Source: Hymenobacter sp. PAMC 26628 (GTDB taxonomy: Bacteria; Bacteroidota; Bacteroidia; Cytophagales; Hymenobacteraceae). From it: a stretch of DNA of 64,000 nt. Both the position numbers and the translations under genes were made by a program. The DNA lies in the NCBI RefSeq assembly GCF_001562275.1, contig NZ_CP014304.1, positions 2,480,001-2,544,000 on the forward strand, read 5' to 3'. Positions within the stretch are counted from its first letter, which is position 1. Every line of letters begins with the position of its first letter. This document shows positions 24,105-32,970 of the stretch, piece after piece. The notes beneath the pieces are model-generated. The model was not told the DNA's origin, searched no databases, and saw nothing but the letters and a program-made list of their open reading frames with translations.

Positions 24105-25952
24105 ATGCTTCCCCTCGTTCCCAACTACGGGTTCTCAACCCTGAGCCACGACCCGCACCTGGCCAACCCCCTACCCCGCGCCGTGGTGCGCGACAACAAC
24201 TACCTGCTCCTCGACGGCGAATGGCGCTTCGCCGTTGACTACCAAGACGTAGGATTGAACGACGACTGGGCCCTGGGCCACGCCTACGACGGCATTGCTA
24301 GTTGGCCCGGCTCGGTGGAAGAGCACATGGCCGCCGCCAAGGACCAAACCCATCCCGCGGTGTGGCAAGACCAGGTAGTGGCTTGGTACGAGCGCGAATT
24401 CAACCTGCCCGCCCGCGACACCGCCGACAAGCACTCGCTGTTTCAACTCACCTTTGGGGCCTGCGGCTACGAAACCCGCGTGTGGCTGAACGGCCACTTG
24501 CTGCGCACCATCGAGGGCGAGGACGTGCACTACGGCGAGTACACCTCGTTCTCGTTTGAGCTGCGGCCTGGCCTGCTTCAGCCCGTGAACCGCCTCACGG
24601 TGCGCATTGCCGACACGATGGACGCCGAAACGCCCCGTGGCAAGCAGGAATCGCACGTGTACAAGCGCGGCGGCATCTGGTACCAAACCCAGACCGGGGC
24701 CGTGCGCAGCGTGTGGCTGGAAATGGTGGAGCGCAACCGCCTGCGCTCGCGCGTGGGCGTCGACAGCATCATCGAAGACAACCTCGTGCGCTTCAACCTC
24801 AGCACGCGCATTCAGGACCCGGGGCCCTACACGCTGCGCCTCCAGGTGTTTGGCAACGCCGACGAAGCGCCCGGCCCGCTGGCCACCGCCGATTTCCCGC
24901 TGCGCCTCGCCGCCGGGCAGCGCGAGCAGCGCGTGGTGCTGGAGCTGCCCGGGGCCCGCCTGTGGCAGCCCGGGGCCCCCAACCTGTACCGCCTCGTAGC
25001 CCAGCTCATCGACCAGGACGGCTACGCGGCCCAGATTGAAACGGACTTTGGCCTGCGCAAAATTGAGAGCCGCGGCAGCCGCGTGTACCTCAACAACGTG
25101 CCGGTGTACCTCGACGGCATCCTGTACCAGCCCGGCACGGCCACCTACGAGGAAATCCGCCGCCACTTCTACGCCATGCAGGAGCTGGGCTGCAACCTGG
25201 TGCGGGTGCACATTGCCGGCATCGACCCGCGCCTCTACGCCCTGGCCGACGAGCTGGGCCTGCTGCTGTGGGTAGAGGTGCCCAGCCCGCACAGTTCCAC
25301 GCCGCGCAGCCGCCAAAACCACCGCGCCGAGCTGCTGCGCATGCTGGCCCTGATGCAGTCGCACCCCTCGGTGGTCATCTGGAGCCTCTACAACGAAGAC
25401 TGGGGCTGCCAGGACATCGCCACGAACCCCGAAACCCGGGCCTACATCGTGGACATGTACCACTACATGCAAATCAACCACCCGCAGTTTTTGGTGGTCG
25501 ACAACGACGGCTGGCACCACATTTCCGACCGCGGCCGCCTGCAGTCCGACCTGCTCACGGCCCACCTCTACACCCCCGACCTGGGCCGCTGGCAGGAGCT
25601 GCTCGACCGCCTCGTGCGCGGCGAGCTCGACGGCACCGCCGCCTTCCCGCTCGTGGTGGGCGACCCGTTCTTCTACCGCTGCCAGAAACCACTGATTGTG
25701 AGCGAGTGGGGCGGCTTCGGCTTCTCCGACTACGGGGGGCCCGCCGACGCCGAGGCCCGCACCAACAGCATCCGCGCCTTCAAGCACGAGCTGCGCCAGC
25801 GCTCCATCGCCGGCGACGTGTACACCCAGGCCACCAACATCGAAGACGAGCGCAACGGCCTCATCAACTTCCACACCGGGGCCCTGGAAGTGCCGGCCGG
25901 CGTGCTGGCCTCTCAGGTTGAGGTGCCGGTGGCGGGGCCCCAGGGCGCGTAA
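24105..25952 (+). CDS. Glycoside hydrolase family 2 protein (beta-galactosidase/glucuronidase type)
   Basis: A 615-residue retaining glycosidase. It has an N-terminal jelly-roll sugar-binding domain (about 1-190), an immunoglobulin-like domain (about 190-310) and a (beta/alpha)8 barrel. The acid/base is E431 in SLYNEDWG and the nucleophile E534 in VSEWGGFG, both standard for GH2. No signal peptide is present, so it is cytoplasmic unless exported otherwise. The substrate (galactoside, glucuronide or mannoside) cannot be fixed. It stands alone rather than in a SusCD polysaccharide locus. Confidence 0.92.
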   Translation: MLPLVPNYGFSTLSHDPHLANPLPRAVVRDNNYLLLDGEWRFAVDYQDVGLNDDWALGHAYDGIASWPGSVEEHMAAAKDQTHPAVWQDQVVAWYEREFNLPARDTADKHSLFQLTFGACGYETRVWLNGHLLRTIEGEDVHYGEYTSFSFELRPGLLQPVNRLTVRIADTMDAETPRGKQESHVYKRGGIWYQTQTGAVRSVWLEMVERNRLRSRVGVDSIIEDNLVRFNLSTRIQDPGPYTLRLQVFGNADEAPGPLATADFPLRLAAGQREQRVVLELPGARLWQPGAPNLYRLVAQLIDQDGYAAQIETDFGLRKIESRGSRVYLNNVPVYLDGILYQPGTATYEEIRRHFYAMQELGCNLVRVHIAGIDPRLYALADELGLLLWVEVPSPHSSTPRSRQNHRAELLRMLALMQSHPSVVIWSLYNEDWGCQDIATNPETRAYIVDMYHYMQINHPQFLVVDNDGWHHISDRGRLQSDLLTAHLYTPDLGRWQELLDRLVRGELDGTAAFPLVVGDPFFYRCQKPLIVSEWGGFGFSDYGGPADAEARTNSIRAFKHELRQRSIAGDVYTQATNIEDERNGLINFHTGALEVPAGVLASQVEVPVAGPQGA

Positions 25953-25992
25953 CTAACCGGGCGGGGCCGAACCCACGGCCCCGCCCACGGGT

Positions 25993-26000
25993 TATCTTTG
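25993..26000 (+). promoter_or_regulatory. -7 box (TATCTTTG) of mrp
   Basis: Perfect TAnnTTTG giving a leader of about 25 bases to the mrp ATG at 26032. Confidence 0.7.
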
Positions 26001-26031
26001 CAGTGCGCCCCCAACGGGCGCCGCACCCAAG

Positions 26032-27132
26032 ATGCCGATAACCGAAGAAGCCGTTTTTAAGGCCCTGAGCTACGTGGAGGAGCCCGACCTGGGCCAGGAC
26101 CTGGTGACCCTCAAAATGATTGAGGACGTGCACATTGACGGCCTCACCGTAGCCTTTACCGTGGTGCTGACCACGCCGGCCTGCCCCCTCAAGCAGCTCA
26201 TCCACGACGCCTGCGAGCGGGCCATCCACACGATGGTGGACAAGGACGCCAACGTGGTGATTACCATGACCTCGCGCGTGACCACGCTGCGCAACAACAA
26301 CGAGCTGCTGCCCGGCGTGAAGAACATCATCGCCATTGCCTCGGGCAAGGGCGGCGTGGGCAAAAGCACCGTCACGGCCAACTTGGCGGTGGCGCTGGCC
26401 GCCTCGGGTGCCAAGGTGGGCTTGATTGACGCCGACATTTCGGGCCCCAGCATGCCGCTGATGTTCGGGGTGGAAGATTCCAAGCCCCACGTGTTCCAGG
26501 GCCCCAACGGCAAGAACCTCATCCAACCCATCGAGCGCTACGACGTGAAGCTCATGAGCATCGGCTTCCTGGCCCCGGCCGAAAGCGCCATCGTGTGGCG
26601 GGGCCCCATGGCCTCATCGGCGCTCAAGCAGTTCATCACGGAAGTGGAGTGGGGCGAGCTGGACTACCTGCTGCTCGATCTGCCGCCCGGCACCTCCGAC
26701 ATTCACCTCACGCTGGTGCAGTCGGTGCCCGTGACCGGGGCCGTCATCGTGACTACGCCGCAGCGCGTGGCCCTGGCCGACGCCCAGAAGGGCCTCCAGA
26801 TGTTCCGCCAGCCCCAAATCAACGTGCCCGTGCTGGGCATCGTCGAAAACATGGCTTGGTTCACGCCGGACGAGCTACCCAACAATAAATACTTTATCTT
26901 CGGCGAAAACGGCGGCCAGCGCCTGGCCAAGCTGCACGACGTGCCCCTGCTGGGCCAGCTGCCGCTGGTGCAAAGCATCCGCGAGGACGGCGACCAGGGC
27001 CGCCCCGCCGTGCTCGACCCCACGTCGGCCGTGGGCCAGGCCTTTGCCAACCTGGCCGAAGCCGTGGCCCGGCAAGTAAGCATTCGCAATAACATTGCAC
27101 CCAAAACCACCGTTGTAGAAATGCAGCGGTAG
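26032..27132 (+). CDS. mrp: Mrp/ApbC family Fe-S cluster carrier ATPase
   Basis: A 366-residue P-loop ATPase that carries Fe-S clusters to target proteins. An N-terminal MIP18/DUF59 domain (about 5-80) contains the TTPACPL motif with a conserved Cys. The deviant Walker A GKGGVGKST is at 105-113, and switch motifs DADISGPSMP and DLPPGTSD follow. The CxxC pair that binds the bridging cluster in ApbC is absent: the segment reads ENMAWFTPDELPNNKY, which I recall as the Bacteroidota form. nfu starts 20 bases downstream, so the two form an Fe-S operon. Confidence 0.93.
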   Translation: MPITEEAVFKALSYVEEPDLGQDLVTLKMIEDVHIDGLTVAFTVVLTTPACPLKQLIHDACERAIHTMVDKDANVVITMTSRVTTLRNNNELLPGVKNIIAIASGKGGVGKSTVTANLAVALAASGAKVGLIDADISGPSMPLMFGVEDSKPHVFQGPNGKNLIQPIERYDVKLMSIGFLAPAESAIVWRGPMASSALKQFITEVEWGELDYLLLDLPPGTSDIHLTLVQSVPVTGAVIVTTPQRVALADAQKGLQMFRQPQINVPVLGIVENMAWFTPDELPNNKYFIFGENGGQRLAKLHDVPLLGQLPLVQSIREDGDQGRPAVLDPTSAVGQAFANLAEAVARQVSIRNNIAPKTTVVEMQR

Positions 27133-27152
27133 TCCGATTTAACCCCAAGAAA

Positions 27153-27389
27153 ATGCTCCTCGACCATCCCCTGCTGCCCCGCATCGAAGCCGCCCTGGAC
27201 GATTTGCGCCCTTACCTGGCCACCGACGGCGGCAACGTGCGCGTGGCCAACATCACTGCTGAAGGCGTGCTCCAACTCGAATGGGAAGGGGCCTGCGGGG
27301 CCTGCCCTATGTCGCCGATGACGCGCGCCGGCCTCGAAGATTCCGTGCGCAAAGCCGTCCCCGAAATCACGTCCGTAGAGGCCAAGTAA
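27153..27389 (+). CDS. nfu: NifU-like C-terminal domain Fe-S scaffold
   Basis: A 78-residue stand-alone Nfu domain that holds or transfers a 4Fe-4S cluster. The CxxC is C48 and C51 in GACGACP, and the ATDGGNV segment precedes it as in all Nfu domains. It follows mrp by 20 bases, supporting a joint role in cluster delivery (for example to MiaB encoded at 39.5 kb, by inference). An inverted repeat starts 13 bases after its stop. Confidence 0.92.
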   Translation: MLLDHPLLPRIEAALDDLRPYLATDGGNVRVANITAEGVLQLEWEGACGACPMSPMTRAGLEDSVRKAVPEITSVEAK

Positions 27390-27401
27390 AACCCTATCTA
27401 T

Positions 27402-27482
27402 CAAACGAATCTCCCGAGTTCGGGTTGCAGACGCCACGCCAAGCGCGCGGCTTCCGCAACCCGAACTCGGGGTATTCGTTTG
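27402..27482. repeat. 25-bp inverted repeat with small internal loop between nfu and fahA
   Basis: CAAACGAAT and CCCGAGTTCGGGTTGC (27402-27428) recur as reverse complements at 27456-27482, with a 2x2 internal loop and 27-base apical loop. It lies between nfu and fahA. CCCTA/TAGGG can extend it outward. Confidence 0.85.
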
Positions 27483-27502
27483 TAGGGGCTTACCCCCTTT
27501 GC

Positions 27503-28789
27503 ATGTCCGCTTCCGCCCTGAACGCCCCCGGCCTGCGTGCCTGGATTGACATTCCGTTCCAGCACGATTTTCCCATCCAAAACCTGCCGTTCGGCGTGTT
27601 CGAAACCGACGAGCGGGGCCCCCGGCTGGCCGTGGCCATCGGCGACTACGTGCTGGACTTGTACGTGCTCAGCACCTTCGGCTTTTTCGACGACCTCACC
27701 GAACTGGGCGCCGCCCAACCGCGAGTGTTTCGCCGCCGCTCGCTGAACGGCTTTTTGCGCCTGGGCCGGCCGGCGTGGCGAGCCGTGCGCCAGCGCGTGA
27801 GCGAGCTGCTGCGCCACGACAACGCCGACCTGCGCGACCACCCCGAGGCCGCCCGCGCCGCCTTGGTGCGCCAGCGCGACGTGGCGATGCTGCGCCCCGT
27901 GAAGCCCGCCAACTACACTGATTTTTACAGCAGCCTGACGCACGCCGTCAACGTGGGCACCCTATTCCGGGGCCCCGAAAACCCCTTGCTGCCCAACTGG
28001 CGGCACCTGCCGGTGGCCTACCACGGCCGCGCCAGCAGCATTGTGGCCAGCGGCACACCCATCCGGCGGCCCCAGGGCCAGGTGCTGGCACCCGGCGCCG
28101 ACGCGCCCACTTTCGGTCCCAGCCAGCAGCTCGATTTCGAGTTGGAAATGGCCTTTATCGTGGGCACCGCTTCGACCCTGGGCACGCCCGTACCCGCTGA
28201 GCAGGCCGAGAGCCACATTTTTGGTCTGTGCCTATTCAACGACTGGAGCGCCCGCGACGTGCAGAGCTGGGAATACGCGCCGCTAGGGCCCTTTCTGGGC
28301 AAGAACTTCGGCAGCAGCCTGGGGCCCTGGGTGGTCACGCTCGACGCGCTGGAGCCTTTCCGCACCGCCGGGCCGGCGCAGGAGCCCACGCCCCTGCCCT
28401 ACCTGCAAACCACGGGCGACCACCACTTTGCCATTCAGCTAGAGGCCGCCCTGGCGCCCGCCGGGGGCCCCGAAACGGTGCTGGCCCGCCCCACTTTCCA
28501 GGGCCTGTACTGGAGCATGGCCCAGCAGCTGGCCCACCACACCTCCAACGGCTGCAACCTGGAAGTGGGCGACGTGTGCGCCTCGGGCACCATTTCCGAC
28601 CCCGGCGCCTTTGGCTCGCTGCTGGAGCTCGCCGCCCGTGGCACCCAACCCGTGCCCCTGGCCGACGGCACCACCCGCGCTTTCCTGCTCGACGGCGACA
28701 CCGTAACGCTGCGCGCCTACGCCGAGGCCGACGGCGTGCGCATCGGCTTCGGTGAGGTGAGCGGCACGATTCTGCCCGCCGCGGAATAG
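27503..28789 (+). CDS. fahA: Fumarylacetoacetase
   Basis: Hydrolyses fumarylacetoacetate to fumarate and acetoacetate, the last step of tyrosine catabolism. The 428-residue protein has the N-terminal SH3-like domain (FGVFETDERG), the catalytic region with YTDFYSSLTHAVNVG and YHGRASSIV, metal ligands in QLDFELEMAF and CLFNDWSARDVQ, and GTISDP near the end. The ATG at 27503 gives a normal N-terminus; an earlier frame overlaps nfu. No other tyrosine-pathway gene is nearby. Confidence 0.94.
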   Translation: MSASALNAPGLRAWIDIPFQHDFPIQNLPFGVFETDERGPRLAVAIGDYVLDLYVLSTFGFFDDLTELGAAQPRVFRRRSLNGFLRLGRPAWRAVRQRVSELLRHDNADLRDHPEAARAALVRQRDVAMLRPVKPANYTDFYSSLTHAVNVGTLFRGPENPLLPNWRHLPVAYHGRASSIVASGTPIRRPQGQVLAPGADAPTFGPSQQLDFELEMAFIVGTASTLGTPVPAEQAESHIFGLCLFNDWSARDVQSWEYAPLGPFLGKNFGSSLGPWVVTLDALEPFRTAGPAQEPTPLPYLQTTGDHHFAIQLEAALAPAGGPETVLARPTFQGLYWSMAQQLAHHTSNGCNLEVGDVCASGTISDPGAFGSLLELAARGTQPVPLADGTTRAFLLDGDTVTLRAYAEADGVRIGFGEVSGTILPAAE

Positions 28790-28794
28790 TCGGC

Positions 28795-28892
28795 GCGCCG
28801 GGTTTCGCCGAGTTTAAAAAGTAAGTCTCGCCAAGTAGTGTACGTGCACTACTTGGCGAGACTTACTTTTTAAACTCGGCGAAACCCGGCGC
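28795..28892. repeat. Perfect 98-bp palindrome (46-bp arms, 6-base loop)
   Basis: Arms 28795-28840 and 28847-28892 are exact reverse complements around TACGTG. The right arm ends at the base before the stop codon of the convergent miaE gene (28893), and the left arm starts 5 bases after the fahA stop. It shares no sequence with the other palindromes here. The RNA hairpin would stop or stabilise both transcripts. Confidence 0.96.
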
Positions 28893-29483
28893 TTAATGCA
28901 TGCGGTCGTTGCGCACGGGCAGGTTTGTCACGATGTCGCCCTCAATCTTGAGCAGTTCCTGCAAGCGGGCGTCCACGTCGTAGTCGGCGCAGTATTCTTT
29001 GGCCAGGTCAACGTAGCTCACGAAATGGCCGGCTTCCGACACCATTAGCTCGTAGTAGAACTGGCTCAGGTCAGGGTCGGGAATGTGCTTCCAGAGTAGC
29101 TTGAACCGCTCGCAGCTGCGCGCCTCGATGAGGGCCGACACGAGGAGCTGGTCCAGGAGCTGGCGCTCGCGGGCCCCACCCTTGCGCACGTGGGCCAGCA
29201 GTTGCACCACGTACTCGTCGCGGCGCGGGCGGCCCAGGGCGAAGCCGCGCTTGCGCAGCTCGTCGAGCACGCGCTCGAAGTGGCCCCACTCCTCGGCCAC
29301 GAGCAGCGTCAGCTCGTCCACCAGCCGGGTTTTTTCGGGGTAGTGGATGATCATGCTGATGCCAGTGCTGGCGGCTTTCTGCTCGCACCAGGCGTGGTCG
29401 ACGAGGATGTCCTCAATGTTTTTGCTGGCAATGTCCACCCACCGCGGGTCGGTGTTCAGCTTAAGTTTTAATATTGTCTTCAT
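28893..29483 (-). CDS. miaE: MiaE-like tRNA 2-methylthio-N6-isopentenyladenosine hydroxylase
   Basis: A ferritin-like di-iron monooxygenase of 196 residues that hydroxylates the isopentenyl group of ms2i6A37 in tRNA. Iron ligands are suggested by DHAWCEQKA (E34), AEEWGHFE (E65, H68), then IEARSCERF and VSEAGHF, the duplicated E and ExxH pattern. It would act after MiaB, which is also encoded in this window. The ATG (29481-29483) is formed by the end of an inverted-repeat element. Confidence 0.9.
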   Translation of the reverse strand: MKTILKLKLNTDPRWVDIASKNIEDILVDHAWCEQKAASTGISMIIHYPEKTRLVDELTLLVAEEWGHFERVLDELRKRGFALGRPRRDEYVVQLLAHVRKGGARERQLLDQLLVSALIEARSCERFKLLWKHIPDPDLSQFYYELMVSEAGHFVSYVDLAKEYCADYDVDARLQELLKIEGDIVTNLPVRNDRMH

Positions 29484-29620
29484 CGCTGATTAAACTGATT
29501 AACCGTGATTTCGCTGATTTTTTTTGTTGATTAACTCTAATTGATTAACCGTTAGTTTAATTCGCTGACAGCAGGAATTTATAATTAGCGAAATCACGGT
29601 TAATCAGTTTAATCAGCGAT
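29482..29620. repeat. Inverted-repeat element between the porin and miaE (34-bp perfect arms)
   Basis: Arms 29482-29515 and 29587-29620 are exact reverse complements with a 71-base loop. The outer ends ATCGCT...AGCGAT match those at 3460-3523, and the inner GATTAACCGTGATTTCGCTG matches 18070-18089. The element runs from the porin stop codon (29621) to the miaE ATG. Confidence 0.92.
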
Positions 29621-31752
29621 TTAATTAAAGAACTTCCAGTTCAGCCCAAACTGGAGGCGGCGCGGGTATGCGGGGTAAAACGGCGAGGCGAAATAGCCGG
29701 CGTGCCCATCGATGCCTTGGTTGAGGTACGGCACTTTCAAAAATACCGATACCGTTTTGATGTCGGCCGCGAAGAAGGCGCTGGCCACGCCGTAGTTGCG
29801 GATGGTAAAATCGTCCTGCAAGTAGAACTGCTGCGTGCTGGGGCTGTAATTGTAGCCCTTAAACCGGGATTGATAGTAGAACTCCAGGCCCACTTGCGTG
29901 AACATGGCTTTGCCAAAAATGTAGCTCTGGTAGTACACCCGCGACTCGGTGACGAGGGCCGGAATGCGCAGTCCAGCGCCTTCGTTCCCCGCCCCTTTGG
30001 TGTACGTGCCTTGGTTGTCAAACCCGAACCGCCCGAAGCGCACCCGGTGCCGCGCCGAGCCAATGAGCAGTTGCTTGGTGGTGGAGAGCTGCCTGGGTAC
30101 CCCAGTCGTATCGTAGTACACGTAATTGACTAAGTTCACCAACGACACGCTGGCCTCGAACAGGTGGTCGGCGAAGCCCGGCAGCGCCTGCCGCAGCCGA
30201 CCCGTAAACTGCTGGGTCGACGTGTTTTTAAACTCATAGTCGCCGTTGCCGTCCACGTTTTTCCACTTATAATGGTTGCCACTAAACTCGCGCTGAGTGA
30301 GCGTGGGCGAGTACGAGGCAAGCAATACCTCGCCCGACAGGGGCCCCGTGCGCACCGTGCCGCGTAGCCAGTATTCGCTGTTTCGGATGGCCGTCAGGGG
30401 CTTATCAGTGAGTAGGCTTAACTTAGGGAATTTGAGTTCGCCGGCCACTTCCACCGCGTAGACAGTGCGGTAGTTGAAGGCGGCCGTCCCCCCCACGAAT
30501 CCTTCGTTGTAGGTACGGTTTTGCACCTGCTGCAACGTGGTAGCGGCCGTGGGAATCCCGCTCGGCGTGGTGGGTTGAATGATGTAAGGCTTGTCGGAAA
30601 ATGCTACCAGTGAGGCGTTGCGCAGCCGCCCATACACCCGGTATTCCACGGCGGTGTTACCCAGCGCGTTGGTGTGACCTAGCAACCCGAAAGTGTTCTC
30701 CACTTGCTTATAATCAACCCGGTCGAGAGTAACGGTACGAGTTCGGTAAGTAGTATCGGCCGCGCCGAGGCCAACGCCAGGGTAAAATAGCAGCTTGCCG
30801 CTAGCATCGTACGGAATGGCCCCGTCGGAATAGTTGTTGTACTGGTGCTTAAAGTCGAGCACGTGGTAGGCCGTCAGGCCCCGGCCCAGCAGCCGGTAGC
30901 TCTGAAAGGCGTGCAGCTGGTCGCGGTTCTCGGTGTTTTGGGCCTGCGTGAGGTACACTCGCTCACTGGAGTAGTTGAACAGGTTGCCGGGGTAGTTCGC
31001 CGCATCGGTTTTGGTTTCCGTGTCGCGCGGCCACACGCCGCCCTGCTCCACGGCGCGGTGGCGGCTGGTGCTTATGTTGGCCAGCAGGCGGTAGCGGCCG
31101 TTTTCGGACTGGTAGCGGGTAAAAAAAGCAGGTTGCTGTGCTCCACCAGGCCCACCCCACCCACGGCCCCCGACGTGGTGCCGAGGATTTTATTCGACGC
31201 GATGCGCTCGTAGGCGGCCCCCACGCTGAAGTTCTTTTTCAGGCTGCGGCTGTAGCTGATTTCAAACACCTGCTCGCCCGAGGTGGACTGCAAAATCCGG
31301 AAAAACGAGTACGGCGAGCGGCTGTCGTAGTACGGAATGTCGCTGCTTTCGCGGGCGTACTTGTCGAACACGTTGCGCCCCAGCCGGGCCCCCAGCTGGT
31401 AGTTGGGCTGGTAGAGCAGCGGCCGCGAGGCCGAGCCCACCGTGCCCAAGTCCTGCTGAAACGTGGAATCGTGCATCCAAAACCGAATTTGCGGCAGCTT
31501 CACCAGGCTGGTGTCGACGGGCGTGCCGGCCGTGGAGTCGTGCAGCACCTCAGCTTCGTAGATGACGCGGGTGGTTTTGGGCCCGTACAGCACCGTGGTC
31601 GAGTCGTCGACGACTTGAGCGTGGGCCGCTGGGGCCCCCAGCAGCATCCCGGCCAGCACCAGGGCCCCGGCGGGCCAGCCGCGCCGGCCGCGGCTCAGCA
31701 AATGCAGAAAGAAAAGGAAGTAGCGCAAACGGGCAAAAGCTAAGCGGCGCAA
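29621..31752 (-). pseudogene. Putative outer-membrane porin, frameshifted at a homopolymer
   Basis: Two adjacent minus-strand frames (31752-31072 and about 31128-29621) join into one beta-barrel protein of about 700 residues. The first has an export segment (VLAGMLLGAPAAHAQ), then SRSPYSFFRILQ and similar strands. The second contains many aromatic-rich strands and ends GLNWKFFN, a C-terminal Phe/Asn end typical of barrels. At the T7 tract (31121-31127) one more T restores the frame to LLFFTRYQSENGRYRLL. No ATG precedes the signal region; a TTG at 31752 is the likeliest start. It lies 39 bases after lpxK on the same strand. It may be a true frameshift, a phase-variable switch or a sequencing error. 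Confidence 0.8.
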
Positions 31753-31791
31753 GGCCGGGCAGGGCGAAAAAACGAGTGACGGCGCGGGGCT

Positions 31792-32853
31792 TCAGGCGGC
31801 GCGGGGCCCCGGCGGCGCGGGCAGCCGCGCACGCAGCAAGGCCGCGTCGTGGGGCCCCAACGCCGCCCGCACCGCCATGGTATAGAGGGGCAAGCCGGCC
31901 AGCGCGGCCGCCAGCGCGGGGTCGGCCAGCCGGGCGGCGTCCTTGGTGGTGGTAAAAATAGGCCAGCCGGGCCGCCAGTGCGCCCGCAGCGCTGCCAGGT
32001 CGGCGGACACGAAGGCGTGGTGGTCGGGAAAATTGGCGTGGAAGGCTATTTCGTAGCCCAGGCCTTCGAGGTGCTGGCGCAGGGGCCCCGGCTGCGCAAT
32101 GCCGGTGAGCAGCAGCGCCGAACCGCCCAGTGCGGGCGGCCCAGCGGCTTCCGCCAGGGCCTGCGGCGGGCCGTATTCGTAGCTCGAAAACAACACCGGG
32201 GCCCCGGGCCGGGCGTAGCGCCCGATGCACCGGGCCACGGCGGCACGGGCGGCCACGGGGGCCCTGGGCGGGCACTTGGTGGCGATGATGACGTCGGCGC
32301 GGCGGGCCCCGGCGCGGCTTTCGCGCAGGCGGCCGGCGGGCAGCACGTGGTCAGCGTAGAACGGGCGGGCCCACTCAGTGAGCAGCACGTTCAGGGCGGG
32401 GCGCACGGCGCGGTGCTGGTAGGCATCGTCGAGCACGACGACGGTGGTTTCCGGGTGCGTTTGCAGCAGCAGCGCCACGCCCAGGCGGCGGGCTTCGGCC
32501 ACGGCCACGGGCACGCCCCGGGGCCCAAACTGCTCAAAGTACTGCCACGGCTCGTCGCCCACCGTGGCCGCCGAATCGAGGGGCCCGGCCAGGCGGGGCC
32601 CCCGGGTGCGGCGGCCGTAGCCGCGGCTGAGCACGGCCGGGCGGTGGCCCTGGCGCAACAGCTCCTCGAGTAGCCAGATGACGTGGGGCGTTTTGCCAGT
32701 GCCGCCCACCCGCAGGTTGCCCACGCCCACCAGCGGCACGGCAAAGGCCGCCGAATGCTTCCAGCCCCGGTCGTACAGCCAGTTGCGAACGGCCAGCACG
32801 CCCGCGTAGAGCCAGGAAAACGGCAGCAACAGAAAAGCGAATCCAGCGGGCAT
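31792..32853 (-). CDS. lpxK: Tetraacyldisaccharide 4'-kinase
   Basis: Phosphorylates the lipid A precursor disaccharide at the 4' position at the inner membrane. The 353-residue protein has an N-terminal membrane helix (AFLLLPFSWLYAGVLAV), the P-loop VGNLRVGGTGKTP at about 45-57 and the catalytic segment VLDDAYQHR. The ATG at 32851-32853 gives MPAGFAFLLL; a longer reading would begin inside the promoter. A perfect -7 box is at 32884-32891. The porin gene 39 bases downstream may share the transcript. Confidence 0.93.
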   Translation of the reverse strand: MPAGFAFLLLPFSWLYAGVLAVRNWLYDRGWKHSAAFAVPLVGVGNLRVGGTGKTPHVIWLLEELLRQGHRPAVLSRGYGRRTRGPRLAGPLDSAATVGDEPWQYFEQFGPRGVPVAVAEARRLGVALLLQTHPETTVVVLDDAYQHRAVRPALNVLLTEWARPFYADHVLPAGRLRESRAGARRADVIIATKCPPRAPVAARAAVARCIGRYARPGAPVLFSSYEYGPPQALAEAAGPPALGGSALLLTGIAQPGPLRQHLEGLGYEIAFHANFPDHHAFVSADLAALRAHWRPGWPIFTTTKDAARLADPALAAALAGLPLYTMAVRAALGPHDAALLRARLPAPPGPRAA

Positions 32854-32883
32854 ACGGGGGCAATGTGCCAAAGCAACGGCCCG

Positions 32884-32891
32884 CAAAAGTA
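32884..32891 (-). promoter_or_regulatory. -7 box (TACTTTTG) of lpxK
   Basis: Perfect TAnnTTTG on the minus strand, about 30 bases ahead of the lpxK ATG. Confidence 0.7.
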
Positions 32892-32970
32892 CGGCCGCCG
32901 CCGGCCCGCCCGCACAAATTGGCGGCCGCGTGGTTGCTTGCAGCGCCTTTGCCCACCGTGGGCCCTCACC

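Noticed and set aside
24171..25874. 567-codon minus-strand frame opposite the GH2 gene
   Set aside because: Complementary shadow of a well-supported GH2 gene with His/Val/Ala-biased sequence and no domain.
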